The notes below the pieces were generated by a model. It was not told the DNA's origin, searched no databases, and saw only the letters and a list, made by a program, of their open reading frames with translations. Below, one piece after another: positions 54,546 to 64,000 of a DNA stretch of 64,000 bases. Every line of letters begins with the position of its first letter. The first letter of the stretch is position 1. The stretch comes from Streptomyces toxytricini (GTDB lineage Bacteria > Actinomycetota > Actinomycetes > Streptomycetales > Streptomycetaceae), in the NCBI RefSeq assembly GCF_014649915.1, contig NZ_BMTY01000006.1, forward strand, positions 244,660 through 308,659, read 5' to 3'. The position numbers and the translations under genes are program-made.

Positions 54546-55607
54546 TCACTGCTTGGCCGGGGCCTTCTTGGCGGCCGCCTTGGAGGCGGGCTTCGCGGCG
54601 GCCTTGCCGGCGGGGGCGGCCGCTTCGGCGCCGTCGCCCTCCGCAGCCTGCGCGGCCGCGGCCGGGGCGGGGGAGTCCTTCGCCACCCGCAGCTTCGCCA
54701 CGCCGAACTTCAGCGCGGACTCGTAGGTGTTGTCCGGGTCCAGCCGGCGCAGCTCCTCCGCCAGCAGCTCGGCCGTCTCGCGGCGCTTGAGCGCCACGCT
54801 GCGGTCGGGCTGGCCCGGCATGCACAGCGTCGCCAGCGAACCGTCCGCGCGGCCCAGGAGGATCTCGCCCTCCTTGGTCTCCAGGCGGACCGCCGTCAGG
54901 CCGGGGCCCGACGACAGCGTGCGCTCGACGGGCACCTTCAGCCGGTCCGCCAGCCACATGGCCAGCAGCTCGCAGGACGGGTTCTCGTCCTCGCCCTCGA
55001 CGGTCGCCGAGACGACCTCGAAGGCCTGCTGGTCCAGGGCCGCCGCCAACATGGAGCGCCACGGCGTGATCCGGGTCCAGGACAGGTCCGTGTCCCCGGG
55101 CGCGTACGTCTCCGCCCGCTCCGCGAGGGCCCCTATCGGGTCCTCGCAGGCGTACGTGTCGCTGATGCGGCGCTGCGCGAGTGCGCCCAGTGCGCTGCCC
55201 GCCAGGTCCGAGGGCGCGCCCTCGGGCCACCAGACGACGACCGGCGCGTCCGGGAGCAGCAGCGGGAGGACCACCGAGTCGGCGTGGTGGACGAGCTCGC
55301 CGTGGAGGCGGAGCACGACCGTCTCGCCGGTCCCCGCGTCCGCGCCGACCCGGACCTCCGCGTCGAGGCGGGCGTCGCGGCGGCTGCGCGCCGAGCGGCT
55401 GACCCGCTTGATCACGACGATGATCCGCGAGGGGTGCTCGTGGGACGCGTCGTTCGCCGACTTGAGCGCGTCGTACGCGTTCTCCTCGTCGGTCACGATC
55501 ACCAGCGTGAGGACCATGCCGATGGCCGGCGTGCCGATGTCGCGGCGGGCCTGCACCAGCGCGGCGTTGATCTTGCTGGAGGTGGTCTCCGTGAGGTCGA
55601 TCTTCAT
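54546..55607 (-). CDS. opcA: Glucose-6-phosphate dehydrogenase assembly protein OpcA
   Basis: Actinobacterial and cyanobacterial allosteric/assembly factor for Zwf. The 353-residue protein has the family motifs VLTLVIVTDEENAYDALKSANDASHEHPSRIIVVI (~32-66), VVWWPEGAPSD, RRISDTYAC, and DLSWTRITPWRSMLAAALDQ (~170-190). The last ~45 residues are Ala/Lys/Pro-rich (KPASKAAAKKAPAKQ), not part of the conserved fold. Its ATG at 55607 overlaps the zwf stop (ATGA), so enzyme and factor are coupled. Confidence 0.95.
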   Translation of the reverse strand: MKIDLTETTSSKINAALVQARRDIGTPAIGMVLTLVIVTDEENAYDALKSANDASHEHPSRIIVVIKRVSRSARSRRDARLDAEVRVGADAGTGETVVLRLHGELVHHADSVVLPLLLPDAPVVVWWPEGAPSDLAGSALGALAQRRISDTYACEDPIGALAERAETYAPGDTDLSWTRITPWRSMLAAALDQQAFEVVSATVEGEDENPSCELLAMWLADRLKVPVERTLSSGPGLTAVRLETKEGEILLGRADGSLATLCMPGQPDRSVALKRRETAELLAEELRRLDPDNTYESALKFGVAKLRVAKDSPAPAAAAQAAEGDGAEAAAPAGKAAAKPASKAAAKKAPAKQ

Positions 55608-57130
55608 GGCCGGCGCCAGCTCCGTCCGTCTCGTGCGAGCATCTCGTCCGCCTCGACCGGCCCCCAGGTCCCCGCCGGGTACTGCGCGGGCCTGCCGTGC
55701 TTGTCCCAGTACTCCTCGATCGGGTCGAGGATGTTCCAGGACAGCTCGACCTCCTGGTGGCGCGGGAAGAGGTTCGCGTCGCCCAGCAGGACGTCCAGGA
55801 TGAGGCGCTCGTACGCCTCGGGGCTCGACTCCGTGAAGGACTCGCCGTACGCGAAGTCCATCGTGACGTCCCGGACCTCCATCGAGGTGCCCGGGACCTT
55901 GGAGCCGAAGCGGACCGTGACGCCCTCGTCCGGCTGGACCCGGATGACCAGGGCGTTCTGCCCCAGCTCCTCGGTCGCGCCCGACTCGAACGGCAGGTAC
56001 GGGGCGCGCTTGAAGACCACCGCGATCTCCGTCACCCGGCGGCCCAGGCGTTTGCCCGTCCGCAGGTAGAACGGCACGCCCGCCCAGCGGCGGTTGTTGA
56101 TCTCCAGGCGGATCGCCGCGTAGGTGTCCGTCTTGGACTTCGGGTCGATGCCGTCCTCTTCGAGGTAGCCGACGACCTTCTCGCCGCCCTGCCACGCCGA
56201 GGTGTACTGGCCGCGCACGGTGTGCTTGCCCAGGTCCTCGGGGACCTGGACGGCGCTGAGCACCTTCAGCTTCTCCGCCACCAGCGCCTTGGGGTGGAAG
56301 GAGCCCGGCTCCTCCATCGCCGTCAGCGCGAGCAGCTGCAGCAGGTGGTTCTGGATGACGTCGCGGGCGGCGCCGATGCCGTCGTAGTACCCGGCGCGGC
56401 CGCCGATGCCGATGTCCTCGGCCATGGTGATCTGCACGTGGTCCACGTAGGACCGGTTCCAGATCGGCTCGAACATCGTGTTCGCGAAGCGGAGCGCCAG
56501 GATGTTCTGGACGGTCTCCTTGCCCAGGTAGTGGTCGATGCGGAAGACCTCGTCCCGCGGGAAGACCTCGTGGACGACCTTGTTGAGCTCCTCGGCGCTC
56601 TTCAGGTCGTGCCCGAAGGGCTTCTCGATGACGGCGCGCCGCCAGGAGCCCTCCTTCTGGGCGAGCCCGTGGTCCTTGAGCTGCTGGACCACCTTGGGGA
56701 ACCACTTCGGCGGCACCGACAGGTAGAAGGCGAAGTTCCCGCCCGTCCCCTGCTGCTTGTCGAGCTCCTCGATCGTCGCCTTCAGCGTCTCGAACGCCTG
56801 GTCGTCGTCGAAGTCGCCCTGGACGAAGCGGCAGCCCTGCACCAGCTGCTGCCAGACCTCCTCCCGGAAGGGGGTGCGCGAGTGCTGCTTGACGGCCTCG
56901 TACACCTCCTGGGCGAAGTCCTCGTGCTCCCACTCGCGGCGGGCGAAGCCGATCAGGGAGAAGCCCGGCGGGAGCAGGCCGCGGTTGGCCAGGTCGTAGA
57001 CGGCAGGCATCAGCTTCTTGCGCGACAGGTCACCCGTAACGCCGAAAATGACCAGGCCGGACGGCCCCGCGATACGCGGGAGCCGCCGGTCCTGTGCGTC
57101 ACGAAGCGGGTTCGCTCCGTTTACAGACAA
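55604..57130 (-). CDS. zwf: Glucose-6-phosphate dehydrogenase
   Basis: First step of the oxidative pentose phosphate pathway, producing NADPH. The 508-residue protein has the dinucleotide motif VIFGVTGDLSRKKLMPA (~27-43), EKPFGHD, the active-site signature RIDHYLGKETVQN (~197-209) and a C-terminal substrate region with KTDTYAA. The best start is a TTG at 57130 (LSVNGANPL); GGAGG in the end of tal, 10 nt upstream, supports it, and no ATG or GTG fits. Spacing to tal is 5 nt; overlap with opcA is 4 nt. Confidence 0.95.
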   Translation of the reverse strand: MSVNGANPLRDAQDRRLPRIAGPSGLVIFGVTGDLSRKKLMPAVYDLANRGLLPPGFSLIGFARREWEHEDFAQEVYEAVKQHSRTPFREEVWQQLVQGCRFVQGDFDDDQAFETLKATIEELDKQQGTGGNFAFYLSVPPKWFPKVVQQLKDHGLAQKEGSWRRAVIEKPFGHDLKSAEELNKVVHEVFPRDEVFRIDHYLGKETVQNILALRFANTMFEPIWNRSYVDHVQITMAEDIGIGGRAGYYDGIGAARDVIQNHLLQLLALTAMEEPGSFHPKALVAEKLKVLSAVQVPEDLGKHTVRGQYTSAWQGGEKVVGYLEEDGIDPKSKTDTYAAIRLEINNRRWAGVPFYLRTGKRLGRRVTEIAVVFKRAPYLPFESGATEELGQNALVIRVQPDEGVTVRFGSKVPGTSMEVRDVTMDFAYGESFTESSPEAYERLILDVLLGDANLFPRHQEVELSWNILDPIEEYWDKHGRPAQYPAGTWGPVEADEMLARDGRSWRRP

Positions 57131-57135
57131 GGTGT

Positions 57136-58254
57136 TCAGGCCTCCGTGGGAGCGAGGCGCTCCAGCTCCGCCTCGGTGGACTTCAGCAGGTCGTTCCAGG
57201 ACGCCTCGAACTTCTCGACGCCCTCGTCCTCCAGCAGCTGGACCACATCGTCGTACGAGATGCCGAGCTCCGCGACCGCGGCGAGCACCCGGCGGGACTC
57301 GTCGTAGGTGCCGCGCACGGTGTCGCCGGTCACCCGGCCGTGGTCGGCGGCGGCCTCCAGGGTGGCCTCCGGCATCGTGTTGACCGTGTTCGGGGCGACC
57401 AGGTCGTCCACGTACAGGGTGTCCTTGTACGCCGGGTCCTTGACGCCGGTCGAGGCCCACAGCGGGCGCTGCTTGTTGGCGCCCAGGCGCTCCAGGGCGG
57501 CCCAGCGGTCGGAGGAGAAGACCTCCTCGTACGCCTCGTAGGCCAGGCGGGCGTTGGCGAGGGCCGACTTGCCCTTGAGGGCCTTGGCCTCGTCGGTGCC
57601 GACGCCGTCCAGGCGCTTGTCGATCTCGGTGTCCACGCGGGAGACGAAGAACGACGCGACCGAGTGGATCTCGGAGAGGTCCAGGCCCGCGGACCGGGCC
57701 TTCTCCAGGCCGGACACGTAGGCGTCCATGACCTCGCGGTAGCGCTCCAGCGAGAAGATCAGCGTGACGTTGACGCTGATGCCCCGGCCGATGACCTCCG
57801 TGATCGCCGGCAGGCCGGCCCTGGTCGCGGGGATCTTGATCAGCGTGTTGGGGCGGTCCACCAGCCAGGCGAGCTGCTTGGCCTCGGCGACGGTCGCCGC
57901 GGTGTTGTGGGCCAGCCGCGGGTCGACCTCGATCGACACGCGGCCGTCCTGGCCGTCGGTCCGGTCGAACACCGGCCGCAGGATGTCGGCGGCGTCGCGG
58001 ACGTCCGCCGTGGTGATCATGCGGATGGCCTCTTCGACGGTGACCCTGCGGGCCGCGAGGTCGGCGAGCTGCTGCTCGTAGCCGTCGCCGCTGCTGATCG
58101 CCTTCTGGAAGATCGACGGGTTGGTGGTGACGCCGACGACGTGCGACTCGTCGATCAGCTCGGCCAGGTTGCCCGACGTGATGCGCTTGCGGGACAGGTC
58201 GTCCAGCCAGATCGCCACGCCCTCGTCGGAGAGGCGCTTGAGTGCGTCTGTCAT
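57136..58254 (-). CDS. tal: Transaldolase
   Basis: Transfers dihydroxyacetone units in the non-oxidative pentose phosphate pathway. The 372-residue protein has the signature [13 protein letters not shown] (~39-51), the Schiff-base lysine in [11 protein letters not shown] (~139-149), [16 protein letters not shown] and [15 protein letters not shown] (~193-207). Length suits the longer actinobacterial TalB type. ATG at 58254 has AGGAGAT about 8 nt upstream. It is in an operon with tkt (35 nt upstream) and zwf (5 nt downstream). Confidence 0.96.
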   Translation of the reverse strand: MTDALKRLSDEGVAIWLDDLSRKRITSGNLAELIDESHVVGVTTNPSIFQKAISSGDGYEQQLADLAARRVTVEEAIRMITTADVRDAADILRPVFDRTDGQDGRVSIEVDPRLAHNTAATVAEAKQLAWLVDRPNTLIKIPATRAGLPAITEVIGRGISVNVTLIFSLERYREVMDAYVSGLEKARSAGLDLSEIHSVASFFVSRVDTEIDKRLDGVGTDEAKALKGKSALANARLAYEAYEEVFSSDRWAALERLGANKQRPLWASTGVKDPAYKDTLYVDDLVAPNTVNTMPEATLEAAADHGRVTGDTVRGTYDESRRVLAAVAELGISYDDVVQLLEDEGVEKFEASWNDLLKSTEAELERLAPTEA

Positions 58255-58289
58255 GGGAATTGCATCTCCTACTGGTTCTTGTACCGGCG

Positions 58290-60377
<2,088 letters not shown>

Positions 60378-60442
60378 CGTGGGTCAGGGCTCCTCTCCAC
60401 ATGTCTGTTCCCGGTGACGTACGGTGCACCGGCGCGATTCCG

Positions 60443-60448
60443 AGCCTA
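60443..60448 (-). promoter_or_regulatory. -10 of the tkt operon promoter
   Basis: On the minus strand TAGGCT is a good -10; the -35 position (60466-60471, ATAGCT) is weak. RNA would begin ~60 nt before the tkt GTG. Confidence 0.4.
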
Positions 60449-60560
60449 CCCCCGCCGCGGCGTGCAGCTATTCGAGTGCCCGCAGTCCGTCACAACGTCG
60501 CCGCCCCCGATCGGGCCAACACGAGGCGACCCCCGCGCAGGGCGACACAAGTGCAACGTC

Positions 60561-60566
60561 TACAGT
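60561..60566 (+). promoter_or_regulatory. -10 of the ctaB promoter
   Basis: TACAGT is a good vegetative -10 about 70 nt before the ctaB start; no clear -35 is seen. It faces the tkt promoter across ~110 nt. Confidence 0.4.
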
Positions 60567-60636
60567 GGCGTGGTACGCGCAAGCCTTTACGGGCCCCCAT
60601 GCCCGGAGCTTGCTGGTTTCTCTGTCAGGGGTGTGC

Positions 60637-61578
60637 GTGACGGCCGTCGAATCCCGTCCATCGGGGGTGCTCGGGACGAGCCCCGGGCACCGGCCGTTCG
60701 GGGCCCGTGCCATGGCTTTTGTGGCTTTGACCAAGCCGCGGATCATCGAACTTCTGCTGATCACCACAGTGCCGGTGATGTTCCTCGCGGAGCAGGGCGT
60801 GCCCTCGCTCTGGCTGGTCCTCGCCACGTGCTTCGGCGGCTACATGTCCGCGGGCGGCGCCAACGCCCTGAACATGTACATCGACCGCGACATCGACGCG
60901 CTGATGGACCGCACCTCGCAGCGCCCGCTCGTGACCGGCATGGTCAGCCCGCGGGAGTGCCTCGTCTTCGGCATCACCCTCGGCGTGGTCTCCACCGCGT
61001 GGTTCGGACTGCTCGTCAACTGGCTGTCCGCCGCACTCGCCCTCGGCGCGCTCCTCTTCTACGTCGTCGTCTACACGATGCTGCTGAAGCGGCGCACCAC
61101 CCAGAACATCGTCTGGGGCGGCATCGCCGGATGCATGCCGGTGCTCATCGGCTGGTCCTCGGTCCGCAACGAGGTCTCCTGGGCCGCCGTCATCCTCTTC
61201 CTCGTCATCTTCTTCTGGACGCCGCCGCACTACTGGCCGCTGTCCATGAAGGTGGCTGACGACTACGCGCGCGTCGGCGTGCCCATGCTGCCGGTCGTCG
61301 CCGGCAACCGGGCCGTCGCGCGGCAGATCGTCGCCTACAGCTGGGTGATGGTCGCCGTCTCGCTGCTGCTCACCCCCCTGGGGTACACCGGCTGGTTCTA
61401 CACGGCGGTCGCGCTGGCGGCCGGCGGCTGGTGGCTGTGGGAGGCGCACGCGCTGCACGCGCGCGCCAAGGCGGGCGTGACGGGCGCGAAGCTGAAGGAG
61501 ATGCGCCTGTTCCACTGGTCCATCACCTACGTGTCGCTGCTGTTCGTGGCCGTGGCCGTGGATCCCTTCCTCCGCTGA
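60637..61578 (+). CDS. ctaB: Protoheme IX farnesyltransferase (heme O synthase)
   Basis: Membrane prenyltransferase that adds a farnesyl group to heme B for aa3-type cytochrome oxidase. The 313-residue protein has about nine helices and the two Asp-rich motifs [23 protein letters not shown] (~86-108) and the second loop around [23 protein letters not shown] (~197-219). GTG at 60637 follows AGGGG; an in-frame GTG at 60631 is possible. Its partner ctaA (heme A synthase) is nearby on the other strand. Confidence 0.95.
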   Translation: MTAVESRPSGVLGTSPGHRPFGARAMAFVALTKPRIIELLLITTVPVMFLAEQGVPSLWLVLATCFGGYMSAGGANALNMYIDRDIDALMDRTSQRPLVTGMVSPRECLVFGITLGVVSTAWFGLLVNWLSAALALGALLFYVVVYTMLLKRRTTQNIVWGGIAGCMPVLIGWSSVRNEVSWAAVILFLVIFFWTPPHYWPLSMKVADDYARVGVPMLPVVAGNRAVARQIVAYSWVMVAVSLLLTPLGYTGWFYTAVALAAGGWWLWEAHALHARAKAGVTGAKLKEMRLFHWSITYVSLLFVAVAVDPFLR

Positions 61579-61602
61579 TTACCCGCGGGTAGCATGCTGT
61601 CC

Positions 61603-61947
61603 ATGGCAGACACCACCCCCGCGGACGCCGCGGACAAGAAGCAGGAGCGGGCCGCCGCGAAGCTGGCCAAGCAGATCGGGGCGTTCGCCAAGGAGCACGG
61701 CGGCGCCGAGGGGCACCTCGCGCACATCGGCCAGGCCGGCACCCGGATCGTGCTGGTCGGCGCCGACGGCGCCTGGGGCGACCTCGTCGCGCCGACCCAC
61801 GCGGCCGCCGCCCTGGCCGCGGAGAAGGCCGCCCTCACCCTCCACGAGGACTTCGACGGCGACTTCGCCGCCCGCGTGAAGACCGGCCCGTACGAGTGGA
61901 ACCGCATGGCGGGCCTCCAGCTCGGCGGACAGCAGCCCGCGGCCTGA
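61603..61947 (+). CDS. Small conserved actinobacterial protein of unknown function
   Basis: A 114-residue cytoplasmic protein with a charged helical N-terminus (DKKQERAAAKLAKQIGAFAKEH), then a compact domain: HIGQAGTRIVLVGADGAWGDLVAP (~44-67) and KTGPYEWNRMAGLQLGG. It looks like a conserved Streptomyces family that I cannot name. TTCCTC-17 nt-TAGCAT (61567-61595) ends 7 nt before the ATG at 61603, and no Shine-Dalgarno exists, so the message is probably leaderless. A 22-bp perfect terminator follows. Confidence 0.75.
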   Translation: MADTTPADAADKKQERAAAKLAKQIGAFAKEHGGAEGHLAHIGQAGTRIVLVGADGAWGDLVAPTHAAAALAAEKAALTLHEDFDGDFAARVKTGPYEWNRMAGLQLGGQQPAA

Positions 61948-61957
61948 CGCCTCCCCC

Positions 61958-62004
61958 TGACAGCCCTGTGCCCCGCCCGGAACGGGCGGGGCACAGGGCT
62001 GTCA
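61958..62004 (+). terminator. Perfect 22-bp terminator hairpin
   Basis: Positions 61958-61979 are exactly complementary to 61983-62004 with a 3-nt loop; two more outer pairs extend it. It starts 10 nt past the preceding stop codon. Confidence 0.85.
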
Positions 62005-62229
62005 GGCGTACGGGGCCGCGCGCGCCCCGGCGGCGGCCCGCCGCGGGGCCGGGCCTCTGACGCTGCCGCGGGGGGCGGGCCCCCGGCGCTGCCGTGGGCA
62101 GGGCCTCCGAGCCCGCCGCGGGCCCGGGCTCCGATCGCTTTGCCCGGTCCTCCGGTGGTGCCGCGGGGAGCCGCCCCGCGCTCCGCGGGGGCGGCCCGGC
62201 CGCCGTCGGCAAGGCGCCCCCGAACGCGC
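62005..62229. other. Intergenic stretch without a gene
   Basis: Very GC-rich, with recurring gccgcgggg/gggccc fragments and several possible small hairpins. I see no open frame with plausible codon use, no tRNA-like fold and no clear promoter. It separates two terminators. Confidence 0.6.
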
Positions 62230-62262
62230 CGGAGGGGCGGCGCACGGTGCGCCGCCCCTCCG
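62230..62262 (-). terminator. Terminator downstream of ctaA
   Basis: CGGAGGGGCGGCGCAC (62230-62245) and its exact complement (62247-62262) form a 14-16 bp hairpin 38 nt past the ctaA stop. Confidence 0.75.
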
Positions 62263-62299
62263 ATCACCCGCCGACCCGGAAACCGGGCCTGCGTACGCC

Positions 62300-63259
62300 T
62301 CAGGCCGCCGAGAGCGACGGCTCGGCCTGCGCCGGAGCGCCGGCCTCCGGCGCAGGCCGCTCGCGCAGGCTCAGCGCCACGCGCAGGACGGCGATCCACA
62401 CCAGGCAGGAGCCGAGCATGTGGGCCGCGACCAGGAGCTCCGGAAGGTCCGTGAAGAACTGGACGTAGCCGACGGCGCCCTGGGCGAGCAGGACCGCCAG
62501 CAGGTCGCGGGCGCGGGCCCGGGTGTCCGCGGGGGCGTCCACCACGCGCAGCACCAGCCACATCGCGACCGCCAGCGCGCACACCAGCCAGGCGGCGATC
62601 GCGTGGACGTGGGCGACGCCCTCCCAGTCGAGCGGCATCCGCTTGATCTCGCTGCTGTCGCCGGCGTGCGGGCCGGAGCCGGTCACCACCGTGCCCGCGG
62701 CGATCAGCACGGCGGTCGTCGCGAGCAGCGCCCAGGACAGCTTGCGCACCGGGCCGGGCACCCGCGGCCGGGCCGGGGTGTCCCCCTCGCCGAGGCGGTG
62801 CCAGGTGACCGTGGTCAGGGTGATCAGCGCAGTGGCCAGCAGGAAGTGCCCGGCGACGCTGTATGGGTTCAGCCCGGTCATCACGGTGATCCCGCCGAGC
62901 ACTGCGTTGGCCACGACGAGGCCGAACTGCATCCAGCCGAGCCGGGTCAGCGAGCGGCGCCACGGCTTGGCCGAGCGCGCCGCGAGGATGGACCAGCCGA
63001 CGGCCGCGGACAGCACGTACGTCAGCATCCGGTTGCCGAACTCGATCGCCCCGTGCAGCCCCTGCTCCTGCGTCGCGACCAGGCTGTCGTCGGTGCACTT
63101 GGGCCACGTGTCGCAGCCGAGGCCGGACCCGGTCAGGCGCACGGCCCCGCCGGTCACGACGATGGCCACGCTCATGAGCAGGGCGGCGAACGCGGCGCGC
63201 CGGACGGTCCGGGGTGACGGGGTCCAGCGGCGCGCGAGGTAAGCGAGTGGGGTCAACAC
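62300..63259 (-). CDS. ctaA: Heme A synthase (CtaA/COX15)
   Basis: Membrane oxygenase that turns heme O into heme A for cytochrome aa3 oxidase, acting after CtaB. The 319-residue protein has eight predicted helices in two homologous halves. Conserved features are GGAVRLTGSGLGCDTWPKC (~37-55, with the loop cysteines), GAIEFGNRMLTY (heme His/Glu region), GHFLLATALI and VHAIAAWLV (heme-ligand His). GTG at 63259 is preceded by TACGAT 7-12 nt upstream and no Shine-Dalgarno. The TPR-like gene ends 34 nt upstream on the same strand. Confidence 0.92.
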   Translation of the reverse strand: MLTPLAYLARRWTPSPRTVRRAAFAALLMSVAIVVTGGAVRLTGSGLGCDTWPKCTDDSLVATQEQGLHGAIEFGNRMLTYVLSAAVGWSILAARSAKPWRRSLTRLGWMQFGLVVANAVLGGITVMTGLNPYSVAGHFLLATALITLTTVTWHRLGEGDTPARPRVPGPVRKLSWALLATTAVLIAAGTVVTGSGPHAGDSSEIKRMPLDWEGVAHVHAIAAWLVCALAVAMWLVLRVVDAPADTRARARDLLAVLLAQGAVGYVQFFTDLPELLVAAHMLGSCLVWIAVLRVALSLRERPAPEAGAPAQAEPSLSAA

Positions 63260-63293
63260 GGCGCTTATCGTACGCGGCGCCTTGTGCAAACTT

Positions 63294-64000
63294 TCACGAG
63301 GGGGTGTCGCCCGGGTGGCGCGCCGCGGAATCCGGGCCCGACACGTACCGGAAGCGGGCACCCGCCGGGTCGCCCTCCTGGTGCCACCACACCCGAAGCC
63401 GCCAGTGCGTCCCGTCCCCCGGGTAGCGCGACGACATCCGGAAGCCGCGGACCAGCTCCGCGCCGAACTCCTCGGCCGTGCGGTTGCGGACCTCGGCGCT
63501 GCCCTGCCAGCCGCTGTGCCGGCCCTCCCACAGCCCGTCCGCGCCGCGGGCCTCGAACCGCCACACGGCCCGCCAGGCAGTGACCTCCAGCATCGTGCGG
63601 ACCTGGTCGGCGCCCAGGTGCAGGCGGGCCGCCAGCTCCTCCTCCGGCACCCCCTGGATCCGGGCGGCCGCCACGGCCTGCGGCAGCAGCCGCCCCGGCA
63701 GCAGGCCGCGGGCCCGCAGCCCGACCAGGGAGCCGAAGGACAGGAAGCGCAGGCGCAGCTCCAGCTGCCGCCCTATGTGGTCGAGGGCCTCCTCCGCACC
63801 GGCCGCGCCCGCCGAGCCGGGGTCGGCCAGGAGCAGCGCCCGGAAGGCGCCCTCGGCCTCCACCGCGCGGGCCACGGCCTCCTCTGCCAGGCCCAGCTCG
63901 GCGAGCCGGTCGCCGAGGAACACCAGAGCCTGGGCGAGGCCGCGCCGGTTGACAGGGTCCTCCTGGTCCAGGCCGCTCCACACCCCGACCGCGGTGCGCG
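63294..64000 (-). CDS. C-terminal part of a TPR-like protein (5' end outside window)
   Basis: At least 229 residues; the frame stays open to the window edge, so the N-terminus is missing (a GTG at 63983 is an unlikely true start). Residues after VWSGLDQEDPVNRRGLAQAL read as TPR-like helices (AELGLAEEAVARAVEAEGAFRALLLADPGSAGA). Then come a helical region with EEELAARLHLGADQVRTMLEVTAWRAVW and a mixed domain ending in HWRLRVWWHQEGDPAGARFRYVSGPD. I cannot name the family. Confidence 0.6.
   Translation of the reverse strand, partial: RTAVGVWSGLDQEDPVNRRGLAQALVFLGDRLAELGLAEEAVARAVEAEGAFRALLLADPGSAGAAGAEEALDHIGRQLELRLRFLSFGSLVGLRARGLLPGRLLPQAVAAARIQGVPEEELAARLHLGADQVRTMLEVTAWRAVWRFEARGADGLWEGRHSGWQGSAEVRNRTAEEFGAELVRGFRMSSRYPGDGTHWRLRVWWHQEGDPAGARFRYVSGPDSAARHPGDTPS

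Noticed and set aside
62005..62229. Small RNA or short gene in the gap between ctaA and the 22-bp terminator
   Set aside because: No promoter, no conserved-looking fold and no frame with realistic codon use; composition alone explains the small hairpins.

Overview
This is a chromosomal core segment from a high-GC actinobacterium, almost certainly Streptomyces or a close relative. The reasons are the roughly 73% GC content with strong third-position bias, frequent GTG starts, a chaplin with a sortase motif, the sporulation regulator whiA beside rapZ/yvcK/uvrC, OpcA with an actinobacterial pentose-phosphate operon, an RbpA-family protein, and a TTA (bldA-type) leucine codon in a secreted peptidase. 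I see no rRNA, tRNA, insertion sequence, prophage, integrase or CRISPR array; the gene order looks like conserved core with small accessory islets.

Layout, left part. A truncated HrpB-type helicase and a methyltransferase (minus strand) face rpsA. rpsA has a clear promoter and a long leader whose hairpin contains the ribosome binding site. Next come a PAC2 protein, coaE, a TPR protein, a DUF6343 membrane protein, and an SNF2 helicase translationally coupled to a SWIM zinc-finger protein. An accessory stretch follows: HAD-like protein, chaplin, DUF2293 protein, WGR/beta-propeller protein, nucleoside-kinase-like protein, a pseudouridine catabolic pair (psuG plus PfkB kinase), cupin, MFS exporter, O6-alkylguanine transferase and a secreted glycerophosphodiesterase.

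Middle part. uvrB, uvrA and uvrC all lie within 20 kb. Between uvrB and uvrA are a TerD protein, a long TerD-like protein with a C-terminal domain resembling a degenerate FtsK/EccC ATPase, and a TerC transporter behind a yybP-ykoY manganese riboswitch, an MHS-type transporter, and a two-gene operon (metallo-beta-lactamase hydrolase and mycothiol-dependent isomerase-like protein). Between uvrA and uvrC are an FAD oxidoreductase, a sugar kinase, a Rieske lipoprotein, and a divergent locus: an XRE regulator facing a secreted papain-like cysteine peptidase with its membrane-anchored neighbour, with repeated TGTGAAC-type operators between them.

Right part. uvrC-rapZ-yvcK-whiA form an overlapping operon that ends in a terminator. 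A large secreted M14 carboxypeptidase follows, then central carbon metabolism: gap, pgk, tpiA, secG, an rbpA-family gene and pgi on the plus strand, facing tkt-tal-zwf-opcA-pgl on the minus strand. ctaB (heme O synthase) and a small conserved gene end at a 22-bp perfect hairpin. ctaA (heme A synthase) and the end of a TPR-like gene close the window.

Functional logic. Upper-glycolysis and oxidative pentose-phosphate enzymes converge at pgi/pgl with strong hairpins between genes, so message levels can be set gene by gene. The most interesting non-coding signals are the manganese riboswitch, whose P1 strand is complementary over 10 nt to the terC Shine-Dalgarno, and the rpsA leader hairpin that masks its Shine-Dalgarno. 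The most interesting poorly described protein system is the XRE-regulator / secreted peptidase / membrane-protein divergon.
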